From the NCBI RefSeq assembly GCF_002870965.1, contig NZ_PHSO01000005.1, positions 310,001 through 374,000 on the forward strand: DNA of 64,000 nucleotides, written 5' to 3'. The stretch is from Tsuneonella flava. Lineage in GTDB: Bacteria > Pseudomonadota > Alphaproteobacteria > Sphingomonadales > Sphingomonadaceae. Within the stretch, counting starts at the first letter, position 1. The number at the start of each line of letters is the position of its first letter. Of the stretch, positions 1 to 7,988 are shown in pieces. The notes below the pieces were generated by a model. The model was not told where the DNA came from and made no database searches. It saw only the letters and a program-made list of their open reading frames with translations. The position numbers were made by a program, and so were the translations under genes.

Positions 1-324
1 ATTACAGCCGCCGGTGGTGGCAGCGCGGCCGATGCTGCGCGCGCGGTTCCCGAACGCCGTACTTCGAGTCTGGAGCCCAGCTTTATGGGTATTTTGCCAG
101 CTCACGGCCTTTACGCTCGACACGTGCGCAATCTTGGCGTCACCGATATGCGGGTCGAAGTGGAAAGCGCCGATGCGCGCCCGACAATCGCGCTGGAGAA
201 TGTGCAGGGCGCTGTGATCGACGACCTTGTTTCGACCAAAGACGCAAAGCGCGCCGTCCGTATTGCCAAGGATTGCCGGAATGTCGCCGTCCGTGACGTA
301 TCCGTGCTGGAGAGCGCGACATGA
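1..324 (+). CDS. GH28 family glycoside hydrolase, C-terminal fragment (cut by window edge)
   Basis: The reading frame is open from base 1 and stops at 322-324, so only the last 107 codons of the gene are in the window. The residues align with the C-terminus of the complete GH28 gene at 5331-6959: both have a GGG-rich turn, an AREPEYRR-like segment, an LPA-G-(L/V)-(Y/W)-ARH motif and a closing beta-helix coil. It is therefore a paralogous pectin-active hydrolase. No catalytic residues are in the visible part, so activity cannot be judged. It overlaps the GH2 start by four bases (ATGA), which indicates translational coupling. Confidence 0.8.
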   Translation: MTAAGGGSAADAARAVPERRTSSLEPSFMGILPAHGLYARHVRNLGVTDMRVEVESADARPTIALENVQGAVIDDLVSTKDAKRAVRIAKDCRNVAVRDVSVLESAT

Positions 325-2411
325 AGCACCTGATTGCCGATTTCGTTGGCCGGATTGCTCTGGCCATTCTCGCAACCATTGCGCTTGCTCAGCCGGTGAG
401 TGCTGCGGAAGGAGTGCCCCTTCACGACGGGTGGCAATTCATCAAAGGCGATCCTGCGGGCGCATCCGCCCAGACTTATGATGACGACGGCTGGAGCAGC
501 GTTACTGTCCCGCATACCTACAATGCCGTGGATTCCGGGATTGGCGGGGCAAAGGCACGTGGAGAGCCCGAAGGAAAATACTATCGTGGACCAGCCTGGT
601 ATCGTCTGACATTCGATCACGTGTCCGAAGCTGGCAAGCGCCAGATCCTTCATTTTGGAGGGGCGACGTTAAAGGCCGATGTATGGCTGAACGGGCGCAA
701 GGTCGGCACGCATCGCGGAGGATATGCTGCATTCCGCTTTGACGTCACCGAATACCTGAAGGCAGGGCGGAACATTCTTGCCGTGCGTGTCGACAATTCC
801 AAGAGTTCCGAGATTTCGCCTCTCAACGGTGATTTCAATGTGTTCGGAGGCCTCTATCGCGAGGTTCGCCTGATTGAGGTGCCTGAATTGCATCTCGACA
901 GGATGAACCATGCCGGTCCGGCGATCCGGGGCTGGACCGAATCAATCGGCAAAGGCTCCGCTAGGATCGGTTCGGCCGTGGAACTGGTAAATTCGCGCTC
1001 CCGCCCGGCGCAGTTCGAGATCGAAACGCAGATCCTCGATGCCGCTGGCGCGGCAGTGGCCTCTCAGCGCGAGCGTGTGCAGCTTGCTGCAGGTGAGAAG
1101 CGCGCGATGTCCGCTTCTTTCACCGTGGAGAACCCGAGGCTGTGGCGGGCCAGGGCAGACCCTTATCTCTACCGGATACGTAGCCGGATCATCGAAGGGG
1201 ATGCGGTTATCGACAGCCAGGCTGTGCCGCTTGGCATCAGGACGGTTGCTGTCAAAACAGATGGCACCTTTCTGCTCAACGGTGAGCGGTATCCTCTTTA
1301 TGGCGTGAATATGCAGATGCCGACGCGTTTCGGCCGGGGGCCCATCGTGACCGATGGCGAGATCGACGAGGATATGCGCCTTATCGATGAAATGGGCGCA
1401 ACCGGTATCCGTCTGGCGCATATGCAGCATCCCCCGCGCGTGTATGATCGGGCGGACGAACTGGGAATGCTGATCCTGACCGAAGTGCCGCTGATCGACG
1501 ATCACGACCAGTCCGATGCCTTTCGTGAAAACCTCGTCCAGCAAATGAAAGAACTGATCGCGCAGCACACCAACAATCCGTCTGTGGCGCTGTGGGGTAT
1601 CGGTAACGAAATCCGCGTGTCGGATGCCGCGTCGAACCGGCTTCTGGCAGATCTGAACAAGACCGCGCATACGCTGGACCCATATCGCCCCACTACATAC
1701 GCCCATTGTTGTCTGGACGATGACGATCCTATCGCGCAGCACAGCGATACGGTGTCGTATAATCGGTACTTTGGCTGGTACTGGACCAAGTCGGAAGACA
1801 TCGGCCCCTGGGCTGACGAACTCCATGCCAAAATGCCGAACCGGCCGATCGGTGTGAGCGAGTACGGTGCGGGCGGATCGATCCGCCATCAGGAAGATCC
1901 GGTTGTGAAGCGCCCGGAATCGAATGGTTACTGGCACCCCGAACAATATCAGACCGATTTCCACATCAAGCACTGGCTGGAGATGAAGAAGCGTCCGTTC
2001 CTGTGGTCTACCTTCGTCTGGGTCGCGATCGATTTTCCATCGTTCAAGCGGAACGAAGGGGATCGGCCCGCCATCAACGACAAGGGGCTGATTACAGAGG
2101 ACCGCACGCCCAAAGATGCCTATTACTGGTATCAGGCCAACTGGGCCGAAAAACCGATGCTGCACATCGCCAGCAGTCGTGACACGCAGAAGCGTACCCG
2201 GCAGGTCAAAGCGATGGCTTTTTCCAACCTGCCAGCGATCGAAGTGCGCCTGAACGGTGGCGAATGGACTTCCGTGAATGTGGAAGATCGCATGGCCAAA
2301 TGGACCGTCGATCTGGCAGATGGCGCCAATCTGGTGGAGGCACGCGCGCGCACCCCGGATGGCAGGCTGCTGACCGACAAGGTCGGCTGGCGGTACGATC
2401 TGCGGCCCTGA
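321..2411 (+). CDS. GH2 family glycoside hydrolase (beta-galactosidase/beta-glucuronidase type), secreted
   Basis: The protein has 696 residues. A signal peptide ends near residue 29 (VSAAE), so it is exported. The GH2 sugar-binding jelly roll spans roughly 30-185, the immunoglobulin-like domain 210-305, and the TIM barrel 310-610. The acid/base Glu is E430 in GIGNEI and the probable nucleophile is E514 in GVSEYGAGG, both in the expected order. The family hydrolyses beta-galactosides, beta-glucuronides, beta-mannosides and some alpha-L-linked sugars, and the sequence alone does not settle which. It is coupled to the upstream GH28 by an ATGA overlap and is followed by a strong terminator shared with the convergent beta-helix gene. 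The pectin context suggests removal of a side-chain sugar. Confidence 0.88.
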   Translation: MKHLIADFVGRIALAILATIALAQPVSAAEGVPLHDGWQFIKGDPAGASAQTYDDDGWSSVTVPHTYNAVDSGIGGAKARGEPEGKYYRGPAWYRLTFDHVSEAGKRQILHFGGATLKADVWLNGRKVGTHRGGYAAFRFDVTEYLKAGRNILAVRVDNSKSSEISPLNGDFNVFGGLYREVRLIEVPELHLDRMNHAGPAIRGWTESIGKGSARIGSAVELVNSRSRPAQFEIETQILDAAGAAVASQRERVQLAAGEKRAMSASFTVENPRLWRARADPYLYRIRSRIIEGDAVIDSQAVPLGIRTVAVKTDGTFLLNGERYPLYGVNMQMPTRFGRGPIVTDGEIDEDMRLIDEMGATGIRLAHMQHPPRVYDRADELGMLILTEVPLIDDHDQSDAFRENLVQQMKELIAQHTNNPSVALWGIGNEIRVSDAASNRLLADLNKTAHTLDPYRPTTYAHCCLDDDDPIAQHSDTVSYNRYFGWYWTKSEDIGPWADELHAKMPNRPIGVSEYGAGGSIRHQEDPVVKRPESNGYWHPEQYQTDFHIKHWLEMKKRPFLWSTFVWVAIDFPSFKRNEGDRPAINDKGLITEDRTPKDAYYWYQANWAEKPMLHIASSRDTQKRTRQVKAMAFSNLPAIEVRLNGGEWTSVNVEDRMAKWTVDLADGANLVEARARTPDGRLLTDKVGWRYDLRP

Positions 2412-2438
2412 ATTGCCCCTCGCAGACGAGGCCCAAAT

Positions 2439-2476
2439 AAAAAGGGGCGCGCCCGATAAGGACGCGCCCCTTTTTT
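2439..2476. terminator. Bidirectional intrinsic terminator
   Basis: An 8-bp GC stem (GGGGCGCG / CGCGCCCC, 2444-2451 and 2463-2470) is flanked by an A run on the left and six T on the right. It can therefore terminate both the GH2 gene (plus) and the convergent beta-helix gene (minus). Confidence 0.85.
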
Positions 2477-2487
2477 ATGCAGACCGA

Positions 2488-4482
2488 TTAGTTTCGAGGG
2501 CCGGCTTCCTCGATCACCTTCAGAGCTTCAGCGGGCCAGTCCGAGTCCGGCACGAGATGGTTGCCCCGCGCATCATTGCCTACGCCCGGCAACCAGCGCC
2601 CGCCGGTTTTCAGCGAATTGTGCCAGTTGCCCAGCGCACGATTGTCGGTGGAGATACCCTGATCGTACATCTTCCCGGCGGTATTGATGTTCAGCCACAC
2701 GCCGTCGGTGTCGACCACATTCTCCGTTACCGTGAAGTGCTTGCTGCCTTCATCGAGATAGATCGCGATCTTGCCGTCGATGTCGAAAATGTGATTGCGG
2801 CGTATAATCGCGTTCGGATTGGCCGACAGATTGTAGATCGCACCGCCATCCATATACCATTGCTTCACGCCATGGATGCGATTGCCTTCGACCACGGTAT
2901 TACGCAGTGTGGTGGGAGTCTGAAACCGCGGATTGTGGACGTAACCCTTCTGATTCTTATCGTAATTGGGGTTGCCGCCTGCGTCGTTGTAACCCCAGCC
3001 CCAACCGGTCGCGATCGCATCGTAAGGCGCTCCGCTGATGTCGTTGTGTGCGATTGTCGCTCCGTCGAAATACGTGGAGAGGATCGCGGCATTGTCTTTG
3101 TAATCCTGGCTGACCAGATGGATCACATTGTCTTCGATCCGCAGATCGCGATTGATCAGCGCGGGGTCAGATGGGTGATGGGCGTCGGTTCGCACCCCTC
3201 CGGCCATAATCGCGCCGCCTGCCAGAACGGCAAAGCGATTGCGCGCAACGCGAATATTCGACGTTGCCAGCCCGACGCCCGTTTCGTGGGCCAGCGGCTC
3301 GTTGCCGATGCCCAGCGCTACCTGTCCAAGCTGGCTGAAAGTATTGCCTTCGAACGTGATGTCGCGTGCGGCCGATACCTGAACCGCGCCGGGGATCTGA
3401 TGCCATTTCAGGCGCATCGATTCGAATTCGACACAGCCCCAGCCGCAGTTCTTCCAGGCATCATCGGGATGAAGAGGCGATATATCGCTCAGGTAGGCAC
3501 CGCTTTGCTGGTTGGCGTAGCCGGTATCGCGTGACGGGCCGAGCCACGATGTGTGCGAGAAACGCAACCCGCGGAAGGACAGTTTCTCGATCGGGGCATC
3601 GGGTGTGCCGCTTATCGACACGAGAACTTCCAGCGTGGGAACGACGACATCGAGATCGGCGATGTTTTCGTCCTGACCGGTGCGTAAATAGAGCTTGCCT
3701 TCGTCGGGATGGATTACCCATTGGTGCCAGCGCGAGTGCCATTGTCCCACTTTGCCGATGAATTCCAACGCTCCCCGAAGGAAGAAACGCGACTCTTCGG
3801 GGAACAGGGGCTGGCTGGCTGTGTCATAGCCCCAGGTGTTGTTGTCCCATGCTGGCTGCGACATAGTGAAGCGCGCGCCATCGATCGATTCCACTGGGGA
3901 ATAACGGTCGGTAAAGATGCCGGTCGCCTCTGCCTCTACCCGAGCAGGGTGGGCGATGTCGGCAAGCCAGGCATATTTCGGATTGGTCACTTCGAAGCCG
4001 GTTGCGCTGAATTTCAGGTCTTCCAGCGCGATCTCCACAAACGGGCTTTCCCCCCGTGTGCCGTTGATCCAGATTTGCCGCGTATCCAGCCCTTTGGGTG
4101 TATCTGCGACATAAATGTGGCGCTCCTTGTCATATGGGCGAAATCCGGTGACGGTTATGCCGGACGTGATCGTCGGATGCGCGCCATCTGCCGCGCGCCA
4201 TTCGACGGAGTGCCCTTTCTGTCCGCCATCCGCCTGGCGGAAGATCAGCGGCTTCGTCAGCCGGTAAGTGCCATCCGCGAGGATCACAGTCACATCGCTG
4301 GAAGCATTTTTAGCGCGAACCAGTTCCTGAGCCTTCTCAAGCGACTTTACAGGCTTCGCCTCCGTCCCCGGGTTGCGGTCATTACCTGTGGGCGAAAGAT
4401 GGATCGTTGCTTGGGCCATTGCAGAGGTGGCACACAACAGCCCCGCCGCGAATGGGATGGTTCGAACGGCCTTGCCGATCAT
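2488..4482 (-). CDS. Secreted right-handed beta-helix protein, GH141-like
   Basis: The protein has 664 residues. A signal peptide ends at about residue 23 (AMAQA). It then begins with a short SPTGNDRNPGT segment, which is typical of parallel beta-helix carbohydrate enzymes. An N-terminal beta-sandwich-like region (about 25-230) precedes repeated coils with asparagine ladders such as IRRNHIFD and VTENVVDTDG. The layout resembles GH141 (alpha-L-fucosidase and xylanase members, one acting on rhamnogalacturonan II), with GH120 as an alternative; this family call is inference. RBS AAGGAGAG precedes the ATG. It lies 35 bp downstream of the SDR gene, in one operon. Neighbouring fucose-type dehydrogenases support a fucoside substrate. 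Confidence 0.7.
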   Translation of the reverse strand: MIGKAVRTIPFAAGLLCATSAMAQATIHLSPTGNDRNPGTEAKPVKSLEKAQELVRAKNASSDVTVILADGTYRLTKPLIFRQADGGQKGHSVEWRAADGAHPTITSGITVTGFRPYDKERHIYVADTPKGLDTRQIWINGTRGESPFVEIALEDLKFSATGFEVTNPKYAWLADIAHPARVEAEATGIFTDRYSPVESIDGARFTMSQPAWDNNTWGYDTASQPLFPEESRFFLRGALEFIGKVGQWHSRWHQWVIHPDEGKLYLRTGQDENIADLDVVVPTLEVLVSISGTPDAPIEKLSFRGLRFSHTSWLGPSRDTGYANQQSGAYLSDISPLHPDDAWKNCGWGCVEFESMRLKWHQIPGAVQVSAARDITFEGNTFSQLGQVALGIGNEPLAHETGVGLATSNIRVARNRFAVLAGGAIMAGGVRTDAHHPSDPALINRDLRIEDNVIHLVSQDYKDNAAILSTYFDGATIAHNDISGAPYDAIATGWGWGYNDAGGNPNYDKNQKGYVHNPRFQTPTTLRNTVVEGNRIHGVKQWYMDGGAIYNLSANPNAIIRRNHIFDIDGKIAIYLDEGSKHFTVTENVVDTDGVWLNINTAGKMYDQGISTDNRALGNWHNSLKTGGRWLPGVGNDARGNHLVPDSDWPAEALKVIEEAGPRN

Positions 4483-4517
4483 GGGGTTCTCTCCTTGTTA
4501 TTATATTGCGGCGCAGG

Positions 4518-5246
4518 TCAGTTGACCCAGCCACCGTCGATGACATTCACCGTGCCGGTGGTAAACGCGCTTTCATCCGACGCGAGATAGACCGCCAGTG
4601 CAGCCAGTTCCCCGACCCGGCCAAAGCGGCCCATCGCCTGTCGGGCAGTGAATTCGGCATAAGCCTTCTCAAAATCGCCGGTGTCGTGAAGGCGCTGGAT
4701 AAGCGAGGGTGTTTCGACTGTTCCGGGGCAGATCGCATTGCAGCGAATGCCTTTGGTGACGTAGTCGATTGCGACCGACTTGGTCAGCCCGATCACTGCC
4801 GCTTTCGTGGCCCCATAGGCGAAGCGATTGTTCACCGCTTTGATGCTGGAGCAGACGGAAGACATGTTGATGATCGACCCGCCGCCAAGCGCGAGCATGT
4901 TAGGCAGAACCGCGCGGATCATGCGGTATTGGGCGGTGACATTGAGGCTGTATGAGAAGTCCCATGCGTCTTCCTCGCAGTCGAGGATCGTGCCGGCGTG
5001 GACGTAGCCAGCGCAATTGTAGAGTACGTTGATCTCGGGGAGGTCGGCTGCGATTGCCTTCACCGCGTCTGGGTCGGTGACGTCGAGTTGGCGGCATTCC
5101 GCGCCTTCCAGTCCATCGAGGGCGTCGGCGCGGACATCGGTTGCGATGACGCGCGCGCCCTCGCGCACGAAGGCTTCGGCGGTGGCGCGGCCGATGCCCT
5201 GTCCGGCAGCTGTGATCAGGGCAACCTTGCCTTCAAGACGCGACAT
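4518..5246 (-). CDS. SDR family oxidoreductase, probable 2-keto-3-deoxy-L-fuconate/rhamnonate dehydrogenase type
   Basis: The protein has 242 residues. It is a classical NAD(P)-dependent short-chain dehydrogenase with the nucleotide-binding TAAGQGIG (13-20), NCAG (77-80), catalytic S130, Y144 and K148 (YGATK), and PGTVETPS after the active site. It is strikingly close in motif order to the DHRS6/BDH2 branch, which also includes bacterial 2-keto-3-deoxy-L-fuconate 4-dehydrogenase. A much longer open frame runs upstream, but the ATG at 5246 has a good RBS (GGGAGAG) and begins exactly at the SDR N-terminus. It is the first gene of a two-gene operon with the beta-helix gene. The proposed role is oxidation of a deoxy-keto-acid from fucose breakdown. 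Confidence 0.82.
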   Translation of the reverse strand: MSRLEGKVALITAAGQGIGRATAEAFVREGARVIATDVRADALDGLEGAECRQLDVTDPDAVKAIAADLPEINVLYNCAGYVHAGTILDCEEDAWDFSYSLNVTAQYRMIRAVLPNMLALGGGSIINMSSVCSSIKAVNNRFAYGATKAAVIGLTKSVAIDYVTKGIRCNAICPGTVETPSLIQRLHDTGDFEKAYAEFTARQAMGRFGRVGELAALAVYLASDESAFTTGTVNVIDGGWVN

Positions 5247-5317
5247 GCAATTCTCTCCCAAGTGGTGTGGTACGGTATCTTCGCTAAACTTCAGCATAGA
5301 CATGCCAGATGCGAATT

Positions 5318-5333
5318 CATATGATGTCGTATG
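5318..5333. promoter_or_regulatory. Imperfect palindrome in the divergent SDR/GH28 promoter region (candidate operator)
   Basis: The sequence CATATGATGTCGTATG is a 16-bp imperfect inverted repeat (six of eight pairs match) in the 84-bp region between two divergent genes. It overlaps the GH28 start codon. Its size and symmetry fit a GntR- or LacI-type operator. No regulator for this cluster is in the window, so the assignment is inference. Confidence 0.35.
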
Positions 5334-6959
5334 TTTAAAGCAGGTGCAAGCGGAGACTGTTCCCTCGACAGACGATCTGCAATCGGCCTGATGGCGGCTC
5401 TTGCGGCCTGTCCGGCGGCGGCGGCGCGGGCGATGGCCACTGGCGTGGTGGAGGATATTCGCAATCACGGCGCGCGCGGCAATGGCTATGTTATCGACAG
5501 CGGCGCGATCAATGCCGCCATCGCGGCGGCGGCGAAGAGGGGCGGCGGCGTAGTCAGCGTTCCGCCGGGGCGGTATCTCAGTTTCTCGATCCGCTTGCTC
5601 GACAATGTCACGCTCGCGCTGTCCGAAGGGGCGGTGATCGAAGCGGCGGACCCCAGCGCATATGGGCAGAACTACGACCCGCCGGAAAACTATCTGGAGC
5701 AGCAGTTTCAGGATTTCGGCATTACCCATGTGCACAACAGCCTGATCTATGCCGATGGCGCGGCCAATATCGCCATCGTCGGGCGCGGCCTGATCTATGG
5801 CGCGGGGCTGGACCGTGCTGGCCCCGGCGACCACTGGTGGAAACGCGATAGCTGGCAATCGGCAAAGGCGCTGGGCATCAGCCCCAAAGAGCTGATGCTG
5901 CGTAACAAGCATGAGGCGGATCAGGTCGGGCGGGCCAACAAGACCATCGGCCTGATGAACTGCACCGGAGTGCAATTGCAGGATTTCACGATCCTGCAGG
6001 GCGGCCATTTCGGGATCATCGCCCACGGTTGCACCAATATGGCGATCGACGGCGTCGTGGTGGATACTGACCGCGACGGGATCGACATCGACTGCTGCCG
6101 CGATGTGCGCGTCACCAATTGCACGGTCAATGCACCGAAAGACGACGCCATCGTGCTGAAAAGCAGCTATGCACTGGGCCGCGCCGTTATTTGCGAGGAT
6201 ATCCAGATTCGCGGCTGCAAGACCAGCGGATATCAGATGGGATCGCTGCTCGACGGCACTTATCGCAAATCCGGCTATGGCTCGCCCGACGGGATAGGCG
6301 TTCTCGGGCGGATCAAGCTGGGCACGGAAACGACCGGTGGCTTCCGCAATATACAGATCAGCGATTGCATCTGTACCAATTCGCGCGGAATTCTGATGGG
6401 GATCGTCGATGGCGGCATCATGGAAGATGTGACTGTGTCCGGCGTCACTATCCGCGATCCGGTCAATCACCCGCTGTTCGTGCATCACGGCGCGCGGATG
6501 CGTGCGCCCAAAGGTTCCCCGGTACAGGGCATTCGCCGGGTCCGGTTCGAAGATTGCCAGATATCGGGCGCGGATGCGCGCTATCCATGCGGAGTAGAAG
6601 GCATCGCGGATTCGCCGGTCGAAGATGTGACTTTCGCCGGGATTACGATGAGCGCGCGTGGGGGCGGCACACCCGAAGATGCCGCGCGGGAACCCGAATA
6701 CCGGCGCGAGACGAGCCTTGAAGTCAGCTATCTCAAGACATTGCCCGCGCAAGGTGTCTGGGCGCGCCACGCGCGGCGACTGATCGTGCAGGACTGTCGC
6801 TTTACGACCGAAAACACCGATGCGCGCCCGGCGGTTGCCTTGCGCCATGTCGAAGGCGCGATCATCAGGAACGTTCTTTCGTCCGCTGCGGGGAAAGAGG
6901 CGGTGTCGCGTAAGGACAGCCGCAACATTACCGTCGAACATATGGAAAGGCTGGCGTGA
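5331..6959 (+). CDS. GH28 family glycoside hydrolase (polygalacturonase-like), exported
   Basis: The protein has 542 residues. The N-terminus carries an Arg-Arg pair (DRRSAIGL, 13-20) followed by an alanine-rich hydrophobic stretch to about residue 35, which resembles a Tat signal. The parallel beta-helix follows. GH28 active-site features are visible: DRDGIDID near D249, APKDDAIVLKS with D271/D272, and the helix coil containing GHFGIIAHG (225-233). The family cleaves alpha-1,4-galacturonosyl or rhamnogalacturonan bonds by inversion. The ATG at 5331 has no Shine-Dalgarno and lies inside a palindrome, and an in-frame stop is just upstream, so the message may be leaderless. The stop overlaps the next start by one base (TGATG). 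Confidence 0.85.
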   Translation: MFKAGASGDCSLDRRSAIGLMAALAACPAAAARAMATGVVEDIRNHGARGNGYVIDSGAINAAIAAAAKRGGGVVSVPPGRYLSFSIRLLDNVTLALSEGAVIEAADPSAYGQNYDPPENYLEQQFQDFGITHVHNSLIYADGAANIAIVGRGLIYGAGLDRAGPGDHWWKRDSWQSAKALGISPKELMLRNKHEADQVGRANKTIGLMNCTGVQLQDFTILQGGHFGIIAHGCTNMAIDGVVVDTDRDGIDIDCCRDVRVTNCTVNAPKDDAIVLKSSYALGRAVICEDIQIRGCKTSGYQMGSLLDGTYRKSGYGSPDGIGVLGRIKLGTETTGGFRNIQISDCICTNSRGILMGIVDGGIMEDVTVSGVTIRDPVNHPLFVHHGARMRAPKGSPVQGIRRVRFEDCQISGADARYPCGVEGIADSPVEDVTFAGITMSARGGGTPEDAAREPEYRRETSLEVSYLKTLPAQGVWARHARRLIVQDCRFTTENTDARPAVALRHVEGAIIRNVLSSAAGKEAVSRKDSRNITVEHMERLA

Positions 6960-7930
6960 TGGGCCCGCAGGATCTGGGATTTGGCGCCGCATCGATCGGT
7001 AACCTTTTCCGGCCCATGGCCGACGAAGATGCGCGCGCGGTGGTGCACCGCGCCTGGCAGGCGGGTATCCGCTATTACGACACAGCGCCGCATTATGGTT
7101 TCGGACTGAGTGAGAAGCGGCTGGGCGCTGCTTTGTCGGAACTGGACCCCGAAGGGACCGCGGTTCTTTCCACTAAAGTCGGGCGGCGGCTCGATCCGCG
7201 GCCGGATGCCGATCTGGCCTCTTTGCGACAGGCGTTCGTGTCGCCGGAGCCGTTCGAAAGCGTTTTCGACTATAGCTACGACGCGGTTATGCGATCGTAT
7301 GAGGAAAGTCTGGCGCGGCTGCAACGCGCGCGGATCGATATCCTCTATGCTCACGATATCGGGGCGTTTGCTCACGGGGCCGATCACCCGCGCCTGTTCG
7401 CTGAATTCATGGAAGGCGGCTATCGGGCGATGCGCGAACTGCGCGACGCCGGGGATGTTTCCCAGATCGGCATCGGTGTGAACGAAATCGCTGTCTGCGA
7501 AGAGATGATCCACGCAGGCGATATCGATATTATCATGCTGGCCGGGCGGTACACTTTGCTGGAACAGGAACCGGCGGACAGCTTGCTGCCGCTATGCGCC
7601 AGCAAAGGGGTGAAGCTGGTCGTGGCCGGTCCGTATAATTCGGGCATTCTGGCCAAGGGGGTTCGCGGCGGGGGAACGCCGCCCAATTTCAATTATGAAC
7701 CGGCGCCCCCGGCGATTGTGGAACGGGTAGGCCGGATAGAAGATATCTGCGAAGCGCACGGTATCCCGCTGATCGCGGCAGCGCTGCAATTTCCGCTGAT
7801 GCACCCACAGGTTTCAACCGTGGTGCCGGGCATGGCGTCGGTTGGTCAGGTCGATGCGGCAATCGATCTGATGGCCATCGCGATCCCCGACGCGCTGTGG
7901 GCAGATCTCGCGGATCAGGGGTTGCTGTAA
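6959..7930 (+). CDS. Aldo/keto reductase, L-fucose/D-threo-aldose 1-dehydrogenase type
   Basis: The protein has 323 residues, a complete (alpha/beta)8 aldo/keto reductase. The catalytic tetrad is visible: D41 (YYDTAPHYG), Y46, K73 (STKVG) and H132 (YAHDIG). The sequence style (GFGAASIGNLF start, VVAGPYNSG, VVPGMASV) is that of D-threo-aldose 1-dehydrogenase/L-fucose dehydrogenase and pyridoxal 4-dehydrogenase. These oxidise the sugar C1 to a lactone with NAD(P)+. It is translationally coupled to GH28 upstream and sits near the SDR that would act later in the same oxidative pathway. The lactonase, dehydratase and final hydrolase or aldolase of that pathway are not in the window. Confidence 0.82.
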   Translation: MGPQDLGFGAASIGNLFRPMADEDARAVVHRAWQAGIRYYDTAPHYGFGLSEKRLGAALSELDPEGTAVLSTKVGRRLDPRPDADLASLRQAFVSPEPFESVFDYSYDAVMRSYEESLARLQRARIDILYAHDIGAFAHGADHPRLFAEFMEGGYRAMRELRDAGDVSQIGIGVNEIAVCEEMIHAGDIDIIMLAGRYTLLEQEPADSLLPLCASKGVKLVVAGPYNSGILAKGVRGGGTPPNFNYEPAPPAIVERVGRIEDICEAHGIPLIAAALQFPLMHPQVSTVVPGMASVGQVDAAIDLMAIAIPDALWADLADQGLL

Positions 7931-7988
7931 AGCAGACTTAGGCAGGCAGGCTGAACGCCGTCCGCTGCGGAGAAGGAGAGGCACAATC

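Noticed and set aside
2413-3534. Long plus-strand open frame over the beta-helix gene, and similar long antisense frames over the GH2, GH3, heparinase-like and dxs genes
   Set aside because: Translations lack domains and are rich in residues created by antisense codons in GC-rich genes; each lies opposite a well-supported gene.
4518-6992. Long 824-codon open frame on the minus strand extending the SDR upstream
   Set aside because: The part beyond 5246 overlaps the GH28 gene in antisense and has no domain; a good RBS and the SDR N-terminus are at 5246.
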